Shown here piece after piece: positions 1 to 9,170 of a stretch of 55,216 nucleotides of DNA. The position numbers and the translations under genes were made by a program. The stretch spans positions 1-55,216 of the forward strand of contig JAKOMP010000034.1 of NCBI GenBank assembly GCA_022241785.1, in the 5' to 3' direction. Origin of the DNA: Cyanocohniella sp. LLY. GTDB taxonomy: Bacteria > Cyanobacteriota > Cyanobacteriia > Cyanobacteriales > Nostocaceae. Under the pieces are notes generated by a model that saw nothing but the letters and a program-made list of their open reading frames with translations, searched no databases and was not told the DNA's origin. How positions within the stretch are numbered: position 1 is the stretch's first letter; each line of letters opens with the position of its first letter.

Positions 1-117
1 GGAGGAATTAATAATAAACTTAAGTTAATTAAAAGGCTTGGATATGGCTTTCGTAACTTTAGTAATTTTCGATTACGCAGTTTATTAAACTGGCATTTTA
101 CTATTAATTCTCCATAA
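1..117 (+). CDS. ISL3-type transposase, C-terminal fragment (cut by window start)
   Basis: Reading frame 1 is open from the first base to a TAA at 115-117. The 38 residues end in an I-N-N-K-L-K-L-I-K-R stretch followed by GYGFRNF, RLRSLL and a WHF close to the end, which is the typical C-terminus of ISL3-family DDE transposases. The gene must begin outside the window. The right-hand copy reads GTVEGINNK where this one reads GGINNK: the second base of the window turns the expected glutamate codon (GAA) into GGA. That glutamate is believed to be the E of the DDE triad, so the change would be inactivating if real, but it sits at the very edge of the sequence. Confidence 0.8.
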   Translation, partial: GGINNKLKLIKRLGYGFRNFSNFRLRSLLNWHFTINSP

Positions 118-133
118 AAGTAACCGAAGAACC
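1..133 (+). mobile_element. Right end of an ISL3-family insertion sequence
   Basis: Bases 1-133 match the reverse complement of 54995-55127 with only one difference (base 2). Identity stops abruptly after ...CCGAAGAACC at 133. This fixes the element's end, because GGTTCTTCGG read inward is a plausible ISL3-type terminal inverted repeat. The transposase stop lies 16 bases inside that end, as is usual for compact insertion sequences. The left end of the element is not in the window. Confidence 0.75.
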
Positions 134-150
134 TAAATAATTAAAGGTTT

Positions 151-196
151 GTAGTGAGGACTTTAGTCCTCTAATAAGGACTGAAGTCCTTACTAC
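151..196. repeat. Palindromic intergenic repeat (AGGACTnnAGTCCT type)
   Basis: Two 20-base arms (151-170 and 177-196) are inverted copies with two differences, both compatible with G-U pairing. Each arm contains its own shorter palindrome AGGACTnnAGTCCT. Repeats of this form are common between genes in Nostoc-like cyanobacteria. Apart from this element, the gap 134-578 is AT-rich. It also holds a weak CAGGGT/ACCCTG stem near 515-553 that could end the mgtE transcript, and no gene. Confidence 0.6.
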
Positions 197-578
197 GAAC
201 CAAATACAAATTTTTTACATTACTTTACATAGTTTGGGTTTTTCAAGTCGTTCTACTTATGTCACCAATCTCAAGTTGGTATCTTGTATATATTTAATTT
301 GTTGACTATTTTACGTAAAACAAAATATTACCATCAGTTCTTTAAGAACAGATTATGATTCTGCTTTAACATCGATTTTGAAAAATTTTTTATGGGCAAA
401 GACTCCTCTGTAGTTAAATAAATCACTGTTAAAAAGACACAGATAAGGCGGAGATAAACCAGAAATTTTATGAGTCACGTTGAAAAAAATAGTTCTCAAC
501 ACACTACAAATAACAGGGTGACAAAGCTAGATAAGTTAGACATTGTACCCTGAAATTTGGCAATTAATTAAGTTGAAT

Positions 579-1955
579 TTAAGCTTCAATGCCTAATAGC
601 CATGCTACCAAAGAAAAGTAGACCCATAACCCTGTGAAGTCTTTAATTGTGGTAATAAAAGGGTCAGCACCAGGTCCATGATCAAAGCCTAATTTCAGCA
701 TTATCCAAGGTATGATTGAACCTAAAAAGGCTCCTAAAGTTACTACAATAAACAAAGAGATTCCCACAGCTACACCTATTAGTGGTACTCCGTTAGGCGC
801 ACCTTGCCAGACATAGGCAATCCCTCCGGCTGCTATTCCCAGAATGATACCCATAGTTGCCCCAATGCGGATTTCTCGTAGCACATAGGGGACAAATTGA
901 CTGACGTTAATATGATTCCAAGCTATTCCCCGCGCAAAAATAGTGGTAGATTGAGTACCGACGTTACCACCCATATCCATTACCACAGGAATAAATATAG
1001 CGGCAGAAACTACAGCTTCTAAAACTTCCTCAAAGGTTTCAATGATGCCCCCGACAGCCATACCGCCAATTAAGGTGATGATTAAAAATAAAATTCGCAG
1101 TCGAATTGAGTACCAAACACCACCCCGAACTAAGCGATCGCTCCACACTTTGTCACGGGATAATAAGTTACCCACACCAGCTTGAGATAAGGCGGCTTCG
1201 GCGGCTTCTTCTTGAATGACATCAATGACATCATCAAAGGTAATATCTCCTAACAGTCGTCCTTCGTTATCTACCACTGGTACACATGGTAAGTCATAAT
1301 CTTTGAGCATTTGTGCGGCTTGCATTTCGCTATCTGTGGCGCGGACAGCGACATTTGCCCCATCTAATAGCATTTCAACGGGTGTGTCAGAATTGGCTTT
1401 AATTAAGCGCACTGTGCGGATAAATCCGCGATAAAATCTCTCTGAATCAATGAGAAATACCATCTCTAGCTCATCATCTCGCAGTTTAGATTCCCGTACC
1501 GAAGCTAAGGTTCCACTGGCGGTAATGTGATTACGCACAGTTAAATAACGCGGACTCATCAACCGCCCAGCGGTTCCTTCTGGATACCCTAAAAGCAAAT
1601 TTACAGCATCACGGGCTTGGGGACTGAGATCGGCAATTAAGCGCTTGGTGATTTTCGCAGGTAGTTCTTCAAACAGCCTGACTCGATCATCTGGATCAAG
1701 GGCTTCGAGAATGGTTGTGACTTGTTGGCTTTCCATTTCCCGAATTAAGTCTGCTTGCTTATCAGGAGTCAAGTATTCAAAAACTGCGATCGCTTTACTT
1801 TTTTCTAGTAATCGAAACGCCAACACTCGTTTCTTGGGTTCTAGTTCACTGAGCGATCGCACTAATTCTCTGACTTCTAATTTATTAGCAGTTTGCTTGG
1901 CAACTTCTAACGCATCAGGCTTTAAGGACAGGTTGTTTAAATCATTTTGACGCAT
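579..1955 (-). CDS. mgtE: Magnesium transporter MgtE
   Basis: The 458-residue protein has the MgtE layout: an N-terminal helical superhelix domain rich in EL, LLEKS and EELP-type motifs (about 1-130), a pair of CBS domains (about 135-260, with the CVPVVDNEGRLLGDITFDDV stretch in the second) and a C-terminal membrane domain of about five helices. The membrane domain carries MDMGGNVGTQSTT and ends DPFITTIKDFTGL, both signature segments of the family. Known family role: a Mg2+-gated Mg2+ channel of the inner membrane whose CBS/N domains close the pore when cytosolic Mg2+ is high. An AGAGGT ribosome site sits just before the ATG. It lies 242 bases downstream of mgtA on the same strand, so the two may share a transcript; a separate promoter in the gap cannot be excluded. 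Confidence 0.95.
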   Translation of the reverse strand: MRQNDLNNLSLKPDALEVAKQTANKLEVRELVRSLSELEPKKRVLAFRLLEKSKAIAVFEYLTPDKQADLIREMESQQVTTILEALDPDDRVRLFEELPAKITKRLIADLSPQARDAVNLLLGYPEGTAGRLMSPRYLTVRNHITASGTLASVRESKLRDDELEMVFLIDSERFYRGFIRTVRLIKANSDTPVEMLLDGANVAVRATDSEMQAAQMLKDYDLPCVPVVDNEGRLLGDITFDDVIDVIQEEAAEAALSQAGVGNLLSRDKVWSDRLVRGGVWYSIRLRILFLIITLIGGMAVGGIIETFEEVLEAVVSAAIFIPVVMDMGGNVGTQSTTIFARGIAWNHINVSQFVPYVLREIRIGATMGIILGIAAGGIAYVWQGAPNGVPLIGVAVGISLFIVVTLGAFLGSIIPWIMLKLGFDHGPGADPFITTIKDFTGLWVYFSLVAWLLGIEA

Positions 1956-2197
1956 AATTAACCTCTATTTGCGTAATTTTTCTCAAGAAAAACTTGTTTG
2001 AATGTCACCCATCCAGCGAGATAACAACAAATTTTAGTGGCAACAATCTTTTCCATGTCACTTAATATTTGTGTTGTGTATTCTTATCCTGGAAACAATA
2101 GAATATTCATGCTAAATCTGCCACACAATCAGTCATCTACTAATCATGTTTATAGATAAAAATGAATATTTTCCCTGTGACACTCGAAAATGTTTAA

Positions 2198-4900
2198 CTA
2201 CAGCCACATTCTGAATTTGCGGATATACCAGAGTTTGATAAGCTGTGTCAGCAAGCAATAGCAAGTTAAGATGCCAACTAACCAAGGAAAATAATTCATC
2301 GGTAGGGGAACCATACCCAAAGCAGATCCTATGGGTGTGTAGGGAATTACAATCCCTGTGGACATAATGATGATTGTCAAAAGTATGACAGGCAAAGCTG
2401 CTGTACTTTGAAAGAAAGGCCATCGAGCAGTACGAATCATGTGGATAATTAAAGTTTGAGAAAGCAAACCTTCAATAAACCAGCCGGAATTGAACAGTTG
2501 GACATCTGCTGGGGCTGTAGTATTGGCATTAAACACAAACCACAGCAAGGCATAAGTCGCAAAGTCAAAAATGGAACTGACAGGGCCAATAAAAATCATG
2601 AAGCGCCCAATATTTGGGACTTGCCATTTCTGGGGCTTTTTGAGAAATTCTGGATCAACGTTGTCGAAGGGAATGGTAATTTGGGAAATGTCATACAGCA
2701 AATTTTGAGTTAAAAGTTGAATTGGCTGCATGGGTAAAAAAGGTAGAAATGCACTCGCCCCCATGACACTGAAAACATTACCAAAGTTGGAACTAGCCGT
2801 CATATTTAAGTATTTGAGGATGTTCCCAAAGGTACGCCGCCCTTCTAATACACCCTGTTCTAATACCATGAGATTCTTTTCTAAGAGAATGATATCTGCG
2901 GACTATTTAGCGATATCAACAGCCGTATCTACAGAAATCCCCACATCTGCATCCCGGAGGGCCGCTGCATCGTTGATACCATCACCCATGTAACCAACAG
3001 TATGTCCTTTACGGCGCAGAATGCGGATAATTCTGGCTTTTTGCAGAGGAGACATTTTAGCGAAGACGGTGGTGGTTTCTACCAGATCTGCTAGTTCTTC
3101 ATCACTGAGATCTTCCACTTCCCTACCTAGTAAGGTGTGGTGAACGTGTAAATCAACTTCTCGACAAATCTTGCGGGTAACAACATCGTTATCACCAGTG
3201 ATGATTTTGACGGTAACGCCATGCTGTTGCAAGGCTTTAATTGCTTGGGAAGCACTATCTTTTGGTGGATCGAGGAAAGCTAGATAACCGACTAAAGTTA
3301 AGTCACCTTCGTCTTTGCTGCTGTAGTCGGGGATGCTGTCTTGGGGAACGGGTATTTCTTTATAAGCTACGGCGATAACGCGGAATCCTTCTTGATTAAG
3401 TTTGTGATTAACACGCATCCCATGTCCCCGAATTAATTCATTCATGGGGACAATTTCGCCCAAATATTTAGCGTGGGTGCAGATGTTGAACATTTCTTCA
3501 ACGGCACCTTTGCAAATTAAAATGTGCTTTTGTGAGATTGTATCTGCTTTTTCTTCAACAACTACAGACATCCGGCGGCGAATAAAGTCAAAGGGAATTT
3601 CATCAACTTTGCGGTAATCTGCTGCTGGTTGTAACTGGGTGTTCAATTTGACGTGTTCCAGTACGGCCACATCTAGCAGGTTTTTTAAGCCAGTTTGGTA
3701 GTAACTGTTGAGGTAACCATATTTCAAAGCTGTTTCATCGGGATAACCTTGAATATCTAAGTGTCGTTCGAGAATAATTTTGTCTTGGGTGAGAGTACCT
3801 GTTTTATCGGTACACAGCACATCCATGGCCCCAAAGTTTTGGATGGCGTTGAGGCGCTTGACGATAACCTTTTGTTTGGCCATGATTACCGCCCCCCGTG
3901 CTAGGTTGGTAGTGACAATCATGGGTAGCATTTCTGGGGTTAAGCCAACGGCGATAGAAATGGCAAAGAAGAAAGCAGTAACCCAGTCTCCTTTAAAAAT
4001 ACCGTTAATTAAGAAGACTATTGGCACCATAACTGCCATAAAGCTAATCAGTAGCCAGCTAACATTGTTGACTCCTTTGTCAAAGCTGGTAAGTGCTTGT
4101 TTACCAACAATATTTTTTGCTAAGGAACCAAAATAAGTGCGATCGCCTGTGGCGACAACTACGGCTGTGGCTGTACCACTAACAATGTTTGTCCCCATAA
4201 AGCAGATAGTGGGGGTGTCCAAAAAGCTAACTTGATCATGCACAATGACATCGGCGCGTTTTTCCACAATCCCACCGAGGGTGTCATATTTCTCGATGGG
4301 TAAAGATTCCCCGGTAAGAACGGCTTGACTCACAAATAAGTCTTTAGAAGAAAGTAGTCGCACATCAGCCGGAATCATATCCCCAGCTGCTAGATGAATG
4401 ATATCGCCAGGGACTAATTCTTCAATGGGAACTTCTCGCTGGATACTGGGAAAATCCAGGCGATCGCGTCTTAATACTGTCGCTGTGTTACTAACCATTG
4501 CTTTGAGTTTCTCAGCGGCTTGGGTGGAACGATATTCTTGGACAAACCGCAGTACCCCGCTGATCACCACCATCATTGTCAGGATAATTGTTGCTTCTAT
4601 GTCTTCAGTGAACAAGGAAACAACTGCTAACCCCAGCAGAATATAAATAAATGGGTTATTAAAGGACTGAAATAGTTGCTGATACCAGGTAGGAGGTTGT
4701 TCATGACTGACGACATTTTTGCCGTATTTTTTTATCCGTGATAATACATCATCCTCAGTCAACCCTTTTTTATTGCTACCTAAAGCACGTAATACCTGTA
4801 AAATGCTACTACCAGCTTCTTCTACAACCCGCATTGATAACCGTATATCATCGAGCTGGTGATGACGATTGGTAGAGGTTTTGATCCGCATCTTTATCAT
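2198..4900 (-). pseudogene. mgtA: Magnesium-translocating P-type ATPase MgtA, interrupted by an in-frame amber codon
   Basis: The reading frame encodes a P3B-type Mg2+-importing ATPase of about 900 codons, the normal length. Visible motifs are TGES (actuator domain, near residue 196), LTPEMLP (transmembrane ion site, near 321), DKTGTLT (phosphorylated aspartate near 365), TGDN and GDGINDAAAL (hinge). At 2903-2905 a TAG replaces the codon normally encoding Glu in the family's DIAKESADIILLEK stretch; translation resumes in the same frame without any indel and runs to the natural end at 2198. Truncation would remove the last six or so membrane helices, so the product should be inactive. GAG to TAG is one substitution. 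The start is placed at the ATG at 4898-4900 because a near-perfect AAAGGAGG lies immediately upstream; an in-frame GTG at 4906 is overlapped by that site. A sequencing error or amber suppression are alternatives. Confidence 0.9.
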
Positions 4901-5172
4901 GTTCACCTCCTTTAATTAAAATTGCTAAATTAGTTTTGACAGCTGTTGTATGAATTACGTGGCGACTTGTTCAATGTTGTTTCGCGCCAAAAAATATCAC
5001 AATCAGTTTAGATAATTGGATCTATATCAACGACATTATTTTTGTTTTTTGATTACAAAAAATATTGCTGAAAACCAATTATTTATTGACTAATTGAAAA
5101 CATGACAAATAATTCACTTTACAAACACTTGTAAAGCTAACTATCTATATTTTGATCCTGACTATTACAGCT

Positions 5173-5315
5173 AGGACTTACGCACTCGTCATGAAAATCA
5201 AGGCTTTGATATTGCTAGAGCCTCCGGCACGCTACGCGGTAAGCGCAGCCATGCCCGTTAGGGCTTTACCCTACGGTCGCAATGACGAAAATACGTGGTT
5301 GGGTACGTAAGTCCT
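5173..5315. repeat. MITE-like element with 10-bp terminal inverted repeats (family A)
   Basis: The element begins AGGACTTACG (5173-5182) and ends CGTAAGTCCT (5306-5315), a perfect inverted pair 143 bases apart. Its outer parts recur in opposite orientation at 22429-22520, including the blocks CAACCACGTATTTTCGTC and TCAAAGCCTTGATTTT, so it is a dispersed family. The middle holds a further GC-rich insert (around 5220-5280) absent from the second copy. It lies inside the long mgtA leader and would be transcribed with it. No coding potential is seen. Confidence 0.65.
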
Positions 5316-5441
5316 GACAGCTTAGAAGTAACCACAGATACATTGATACTTCTTGCAGATGAGAAGCACTGTATGTGTAGCCAAAAAATAACCGTAGATA
5401 ACTATCAATCCCTTAACTATCGTTCTCTGTAATAAATTAAG

Positions 5442-5546
5442 TTACAGCGCTTCCGGCTATTATGCAATACAGTTTTCCTGTTGCCCCTGTCCTATCATAG
5501 CTTTCAGCTTTGAGGATGTACCTCATAGCCGCCGGAAGTGCTGTAA
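5442..5546. repeat. 105-base element with a 16-bp terminal stem in the mgtA leader
   Basis: TTACAGCGCTTCCGGC (5442-5457) pairs with GCCGGAAGTGCTGTAA (5531-5546) over 16 positions, 15 Watson-Crick and one G-U. A smaller TGAGG/CCTCA hairpin lies near the right arm. The form suits either a mobile palindromic repeat or a folded RNA in the mgtA leader; sequences of this appearance are common between Nostocales genes, which favours a repeat. The conserved core of the M-box magnesium riboswitch is not recognisable here. Confidence 0.55.
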
Positions 5547-5586
5547 GGGAGTTAAAACCTATATTCATGAAAACAAACTTTTGTCT

Positions 5587-5662
5587 GTTCATCTCCTTAT
5601 CCTTGCAGTCGCTATGCCCAGCAGCAACCCAGAGATGAACCGAAGGCTAAAATCAAGAGCCT
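5587..5662 (-). promoter_or_regulatory. Stem-loops directly downstream of the mgtA leader ORF
   Basis: On the minus strand, just after the leader ORF stop, an AGGCT/AGCCT hairpin (5644-5662) is followed by a perfect nine-base stem, GTTCATCTC (5632-5640) with GAGATGAAC (5587-5595), enclosing a GC-rich loop. The right-hand arm lies next to an AAGGAG-like run. Placement between a leader peptide and mgtA is what attenuation or ribosome-controlled leader folding would need, but the structures are predicted by eye only. Confidence 0.35.
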
Positions 5663-5674
5663 ATAAGGGCGGAA

Positions 5675-5785
5675 TTATCTCATGATAGCTAACTGGATCA
5701 AGCTTATGTTAGGGTCAGGGTCTTCATCAGACACTATGCTGTCTTCAATGACGGTTTGATAGTTACTACTACCAGAAGCCTCCAT
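5675..5785 (-). CDS. Candidate 36-residue leader peptide upstream of mgtA
   Basis: An ATG at 5783-5785 is preceded at nine bases by AAGGAG and opens a 36-codon frame ending in TAA at 5675-5677. The peptide starts MEASGSSNYQ, has an acidic run SDEDPDPNIS about two thirds along and ends LAIMR. A strong promoter (5881-5909) would place its start about 90 bases into the transcript. In E. coli and Salmonella the mgtA leader encodes MgtL, whose early EPDP stretch destabilises the translating ribosome when Mg2+ is low and switches on mgtA. An acidic residue/proline alternation in a short leader ORF on the mgtA transcript suggests similar logic here. The position within the peptide differs (residues 20-25 rather than 2-5), there is no sequence homology beyond that motif, and about 770 bases separate it from mgtA. 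Confidence 0.55.
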   Translation of the reverse strand: MEASGSSNYQTVIEDSIVSDEDPDPNISLIQLAIMR

Positions 5786-5880
5786 TAAAACTTTCTCCTT
5801 ACGAATGTGATTAAATAACTTTAATTTGGGGATTGGGCTTGCTCGTAAATTATTTTTGATTTACCAATCCATAAGTGATA

Positions 5881-5909
5881 AGTGTATGTCTAAAGATATT
5901 TTAAGTCAA
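5881..5909 (-). promoter_or_regulatory. Sigma70-type promoter for leader ORF / mgtA
   Basis: On the minus strand a -35 box TTGACT (5904-5909) and a -10 box TACACT (5881-5886) are separated by exactly 17 bases. Transcription would start near 5873-5875, giving a 5' untranslated stretch of about 90 bases before the leader ORF. The downstream gene order on this strand is leader ORF, structured leader, mgtA, mgtE. Confidence 0.6.
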
Positions 5910-5972
5910 GCACCATACTGACATAAATCAGAATTTGATTTTATACCTTGAGATAGAGATGAAAAAATAGGT

Positions 5973-6887
5973 CTATCCAAAAATACTCAACTGCAATCCT
6001 GGAGATAAAGCTTCAACAAAGGCGATCGCCCCGACTGAATTTCCTACCATATCTAAGGCGGGACTGTAGCAGGCGATGGCACCTCCCCCTGGTACTATTG
6101 CTAACAATCCACCACCGATTCCTGATTTCATCGGTAAACCAATTTTGGCAGCAAAATGGGCAGAAGCTTCGTAAAGTCCACAGGTTAACATGACAGCATT
6201 CACAATTTGACGATGTTTTGTTGCTAACCAGCTATTTTCACAAGCTAACAGTTTTCCCAACAAAGCTAAGTCTTTGACTTTTCCAGATATACAGCATATT
6301 TGCTCATAAGTATCAAGAGCTATTTCCGGATTATCTAACTTACCGGCTGTGGCGAGATAATTGGCGATCGCTTGATTAGCTGGGGAATGTGATAATCTGA
6401 CTGAAGCCAGCATGACTTGATCTACTTGGAGTTGACAACCTGCTGACTGGTTCAACCATTGACAAAATAATTGAGTGCGTTGATTAGCATCGTTTCCGGG
6501 GAACTTATCAGCCAGAGTAATAGCCCCACTATTAATCATGGGGTTGCGGGGGTGTCCGTTATCGGCTATGAGTTGATCTAAAGAATTAAACGGTGCAGCA
6601 GATGGTTCCACTCGCACCCATTGCCAAACTGTATCTGCACCTAGATGTTGCAGCAGATATAGTAAAGAAAACGGCTTAATCACACTCATGAGTGGAAATA
6701 CACAAGCCGTATCTCCGTAACTGAAACTTTGCCCAGATTCACAGCAGATGTGAACAGCAAACCAACGAGGATCAGCTACAGCTAATTGGGGAATGCGATC
6801 GCAAACTTGTCCCTTAATGGTTTGGGATTTAGCTTGTTCTGCCCAAGTGTATAACTTTTTAGTAGTTAATTTATCAAATCCTTTCAA
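5973..6887 (-). CDS. glsA: Glutaminase (serine-type, GlsA family)
   Basis: The 304-residue protein fits the glutaminase A family (about 300-310 residues), which hydrolyses glutamine to glutamate and ammonia in the cytosol. The beta-lactamase-like catalytic S-x-x-K is visible as S68-V-I-K71, followed by the family's NPMINSGAI at 115-123. Near the C-terminus a GGGLLAIVPG segment and SPALDMVGNSVGA match the conserved end of the fold. It is divergent from the thioredoxin/NHL gene across a 170-base gap that must hold both promoters. Confidence 0.93.
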   Translation of the reverse strand: MKGFDKLTTKKLYTWAEQAKSQTIKGQVCDRIPQLAVADPRWFAVHICCESGQSFSYGDTACVFPLMSVIKPFSLLYLLQHLGADTVWQWVRVEPSAAPFNSLDQLIADNGHPRNPMINSGAITLADKFPGNDANQRTQLFCQWLNQSAGCQLQVDQVMLASVRLSHSPANQAIANYLATAGKLDNPEIALDTYEQICCISGKVKDLALLGKLLACENSWLATKHRQIVNAVMLTCGLYEASAHFAAKIGLPMKSGIGGGLLAIVPGGGAIACYSPALDMVGNSVGAIAFVEALSPGLQLSIFG

Positions 6888-7058
6888 GGCATTTCTTGTT
6901 AATCTGAGAATTACGCCTGTATAAAGAACACAAAACTAAATATTACTGTCTTGCGATTGCCAGGGCGAAATAACATTATTTTTGCGTAAATCCTGAACTA
7001 ACAAAAGTATCAACCAATACTAATAACCAAAACTTTCTTGAGGAATTACGAATTAATT

Positions 7059-8573
7059 ATGACTCCCCGTGTCAGAGCGCCAGAATTACCGCAAAATTAT
7101 ACTTGGCTTAACACCGATAAACCTTTATCTCTCAAACAACTCAAGGGTAGGGTAGTAATTTTAGATTTTTGGACATACTGTTGTATAAACTGTTTGCATA
7201 TCCTCCCAGACTTGAAGTATTTAGAACAAAAATATCAAGATAGTCTCACAGTTATTGGTGTGCATTCAGCCAAATTTGATAACGAAAAAGAAATTGAAAA
7301 CATTCGCCAAGCAATCTTGCGTTACGACATTGAACATCCAGTTTTAGTTGATAGTAATTTTCGGATTTGGCAAGAATATGCTGTCCGCGCTTGGCCGACA
7401 TTAATGATTATTGATCCCGAAAGTTATGTGATTGGTTATATATCTGGTGAAGGAAAACGTGAGATTTTAGACCAGTTAATTGCCGAGTTAATTCATCAAC
7501 ATCAAGAAAAAGGCACGATTAATTTCCAACAACTCAGCCAAACTTTAGAAAAACAACGTCAACCATTAATCACACCACTAGCTTTTCCTGGCAAAGTTCT
7601 AGCTACTAAAGTTGGTTTATTCATTGCTGACTCTGGGCACAATCGTTTAGTAATGAGTAACTACGAAGGTGAAATTCTCCACATAATTGGTACAGGAAAA
7701 CCCGGTTTAAATGATGGTGCATATAACCAAGCACAGTTTTTTGCCCCTCAAGGAATGGCATTTGATCAAGCCAATGAAATTCTTTATGTTGCTGATACCG
7801 AAAATCATACCCTACGCAAAGTTGACCTCAAGAATCAAATAGTAGAAACCATAGCGGGAACTGGTGAACAAAGTCGCAATATTTATCCTCATAGTGGTAC
7901 TGCTTTAGAAACCGCCCTCAACTCCCCTTGGGATTTAGTAAAAGTGGGAAACATTCTATATATTGCAATGGCAGGCCCGCATCAAATTTGGCAATTAAAT
8001 TTAGAAACAAGTATTATCAAAACCTATGCTAGTACTGGTGCAGAAGGTTGTGTAGATGGTTCCCTTACCGAGTCTGCTTTTGCCCAACCCAGTGGTATCA
8101 CAACCGATAAACAAGAATTATATATAGCTGATAGTGAAATCAGTTCCATTCGCGGTGTCGGACTGATAGAACCGCAGCAAGTACGAACTGTTTGCGGTAG
8201 CGGACAATTATTTGGTTTTGGGGATGTTGATGGACAAAGAGAAGATGTCCGACTGCAACATTGTTTAGGAATAGAATCTGCCCAAAATTATCTCTGGGTT
8301 GCAGATACATACAACCATAAAATTAAATTAATCAGTCCCAGTACAGGTAATTGTCAAACAATTTTGGGAGATGGTACAGCCGGTTTACAAGACGGCATAG
8401 GAAAAAATACACGCTTTTTTGAACCATCAGGACTGAGTGCAATAAATTCATCTCTATATATTAGCGATACGAATAACCACGCTATTCGCCGTGTAGATTT
8501 GCAAACCTTTGAAGTCACAACCTTAAAATTTCCTGATTTATGTTCGCCAGATTTGTGTATTCCCAGTCAATAG
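7059..8573 (+). CDS. Thioredoxin-like/NHL-repeat protein (NHLRC2-like)
   Basis: This 504-residue protein joins an N-terminal thioredoxin-like fold (about 1-150, with FWTYCCINCLHILP; redox pair C42-x-x-C45) to a C-terminal beta-propeller of NHL repeats (about 170-500). Repeats such as YVADTENHTLRKVDL, LWVADTYNHKIKLI and LYISDTNNHAIRRVDL recur regularly. The arrangement is that of the NHLRC2 family found from bacteria to animals; the substrate is not known. There is no signal peptide, so a cytosolic role is likely. The start is set at the ATG at 7059, with GAGGAA about 13 bases upstream, rather than an in-frame TTG at 7038. Confidence 0.88.
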   Translation: MTPRVRAPELPQNYTWLNTDKPLSLKQLKGRVVILDFWTYCCINCLHILPDLKYLEQKYQDSLTVIGVHSAKFDNEKEIENIRQAILRYDIEHPVLVDSNFRIWQEYAVRAWPTLMIIDPESYVIGYISGEGKREILDQLIAELIHQHQEKGTINFQQLSQTLEKQRQPLITPLAFPGKVLATKVGLFIADSGHNRLVMSNYEGEILHIIGTGKPGLNDGAYNQAQFFAPQGMAFDQANEILYVADTENHTLRKVDLKNQIVETIAGTGEQSRNIYPHSGTALETALNSPWDLVKVGNILYIAMAGPHQIWQLNLETSIIKTYASTGAEGCVDGSLTESAFAQPSGITTDKQELYIADSEISSIRGVGLIEPQQVRTVCGSGQLFGFGDVDGQREDVRLQHCLGIESAQNYLWVADTYNHKIKLISPSTGNCQTILGDGTAGLQDGIGKNTRFFEPSGLSAINSSLYISDTNNHAIRRVDLQTFEVTTLKFPDLCSPDLCIPSQ

Positions 8574-8747
8574 CCAATCTACTAAGAAAATTTTGCGCCT
8601 TTGCGTGAGATTTAATAAAATTTATGTAAACAAATAAAATAATTCATGCACATATGAAATTTCAGTATTTCTACTAACTTAAGATTACTTCAATTCGGTT
8701 AATTTAGAATTAATATTATCCTGATTTTTATTATTGCTGGCAAATAT

Positions 8748-9170
8748 ATGAACAATAAATTTATATCATTGGATTGTGATGATGATGTTCTTCTTATTAA
8801 AGAAGATAGCTTTAAATTAAGTAAATTAAAAGATTTAGCCAGAACCTATCTTAGAAATATGTTTACAAAAATCTTTCATGATAGTCAAGGAAAATATTTA
8901 AGACAAAATAATATTGGTGATTTCCAATATATTCCTTTTGGAGAAACCCTTATCAGATCAAATGAATTTCGTTTTAGTTATCTCATAGACTGTCAACTTC
9001 TCAAAATTGGTAGTCAAGGTTGGCAAAAAGGTACTCTGAAAATGCAAGTATTTATATCACCTTTTAAACAAGAACCCGATAAAGTATTGATAGAATTTTC
9101 TCCTGATCAAGTTGATGAACTAGAATCACCCCTAGACGATATTCGTAAGCTAATACAAGCAGAAAAGTAA
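8748..9170 (+). CDS. KGK-domain protein (cyanobacterial family, unknown function)
   Basis: The 140-residue protein opens with an acidic SLDCDDDVLLIKED stretch and has a C-terminal half with LLKIGSQGWQKGTLKMQV, the feature by which I recognise the cyanobacterial KGK family. No enzymatic motif, signal peptide or membrane segment is seen. Family members are usually small stand-alone proteins of unknown function. The gene sits alone, 278 bases before the CyRepA1 gene on the same strand. Confidence 0.7.
   Translation: MNNKFISLDCDDDVLLIKEDSFKLSKLKDLARTYLRNMFTKIFHDSQGKYLRQNNIGDFQYIPFGETLIRSNEFRFSYLIDCQLLKIGSQGWQKGTLKMQVFISPFKQEPDKVLIEFSPDQVDELESPLDDIRKLIQAEK

Noticed and set aside
2133-2423. 96-codon minus-strand ORF overlapping the mgtA 3' end
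   Set aside because: It is an out-of-frame shadow of the mgtA C-terminus with no family resemblance.
2903-2905. Programmed recoding (selenocysteine or pyrrolysine) at the mgtA TAG
   Set aside because: The family has glutamate here, the codon is one change from GAG, and cyanobacteria are not known to insert pyrrolysine. A plain nonsense change or error is simpler.
4907-5672. M-box or other known magnesium riboswitch in the mgtA leader
   Set aside because: The conserved M-box core (around GGUGAGGCUCC and CUGCUGCCC) is not found on the minus strand. Only generic stem-loops are visible, so no riboswitch class is claimed.
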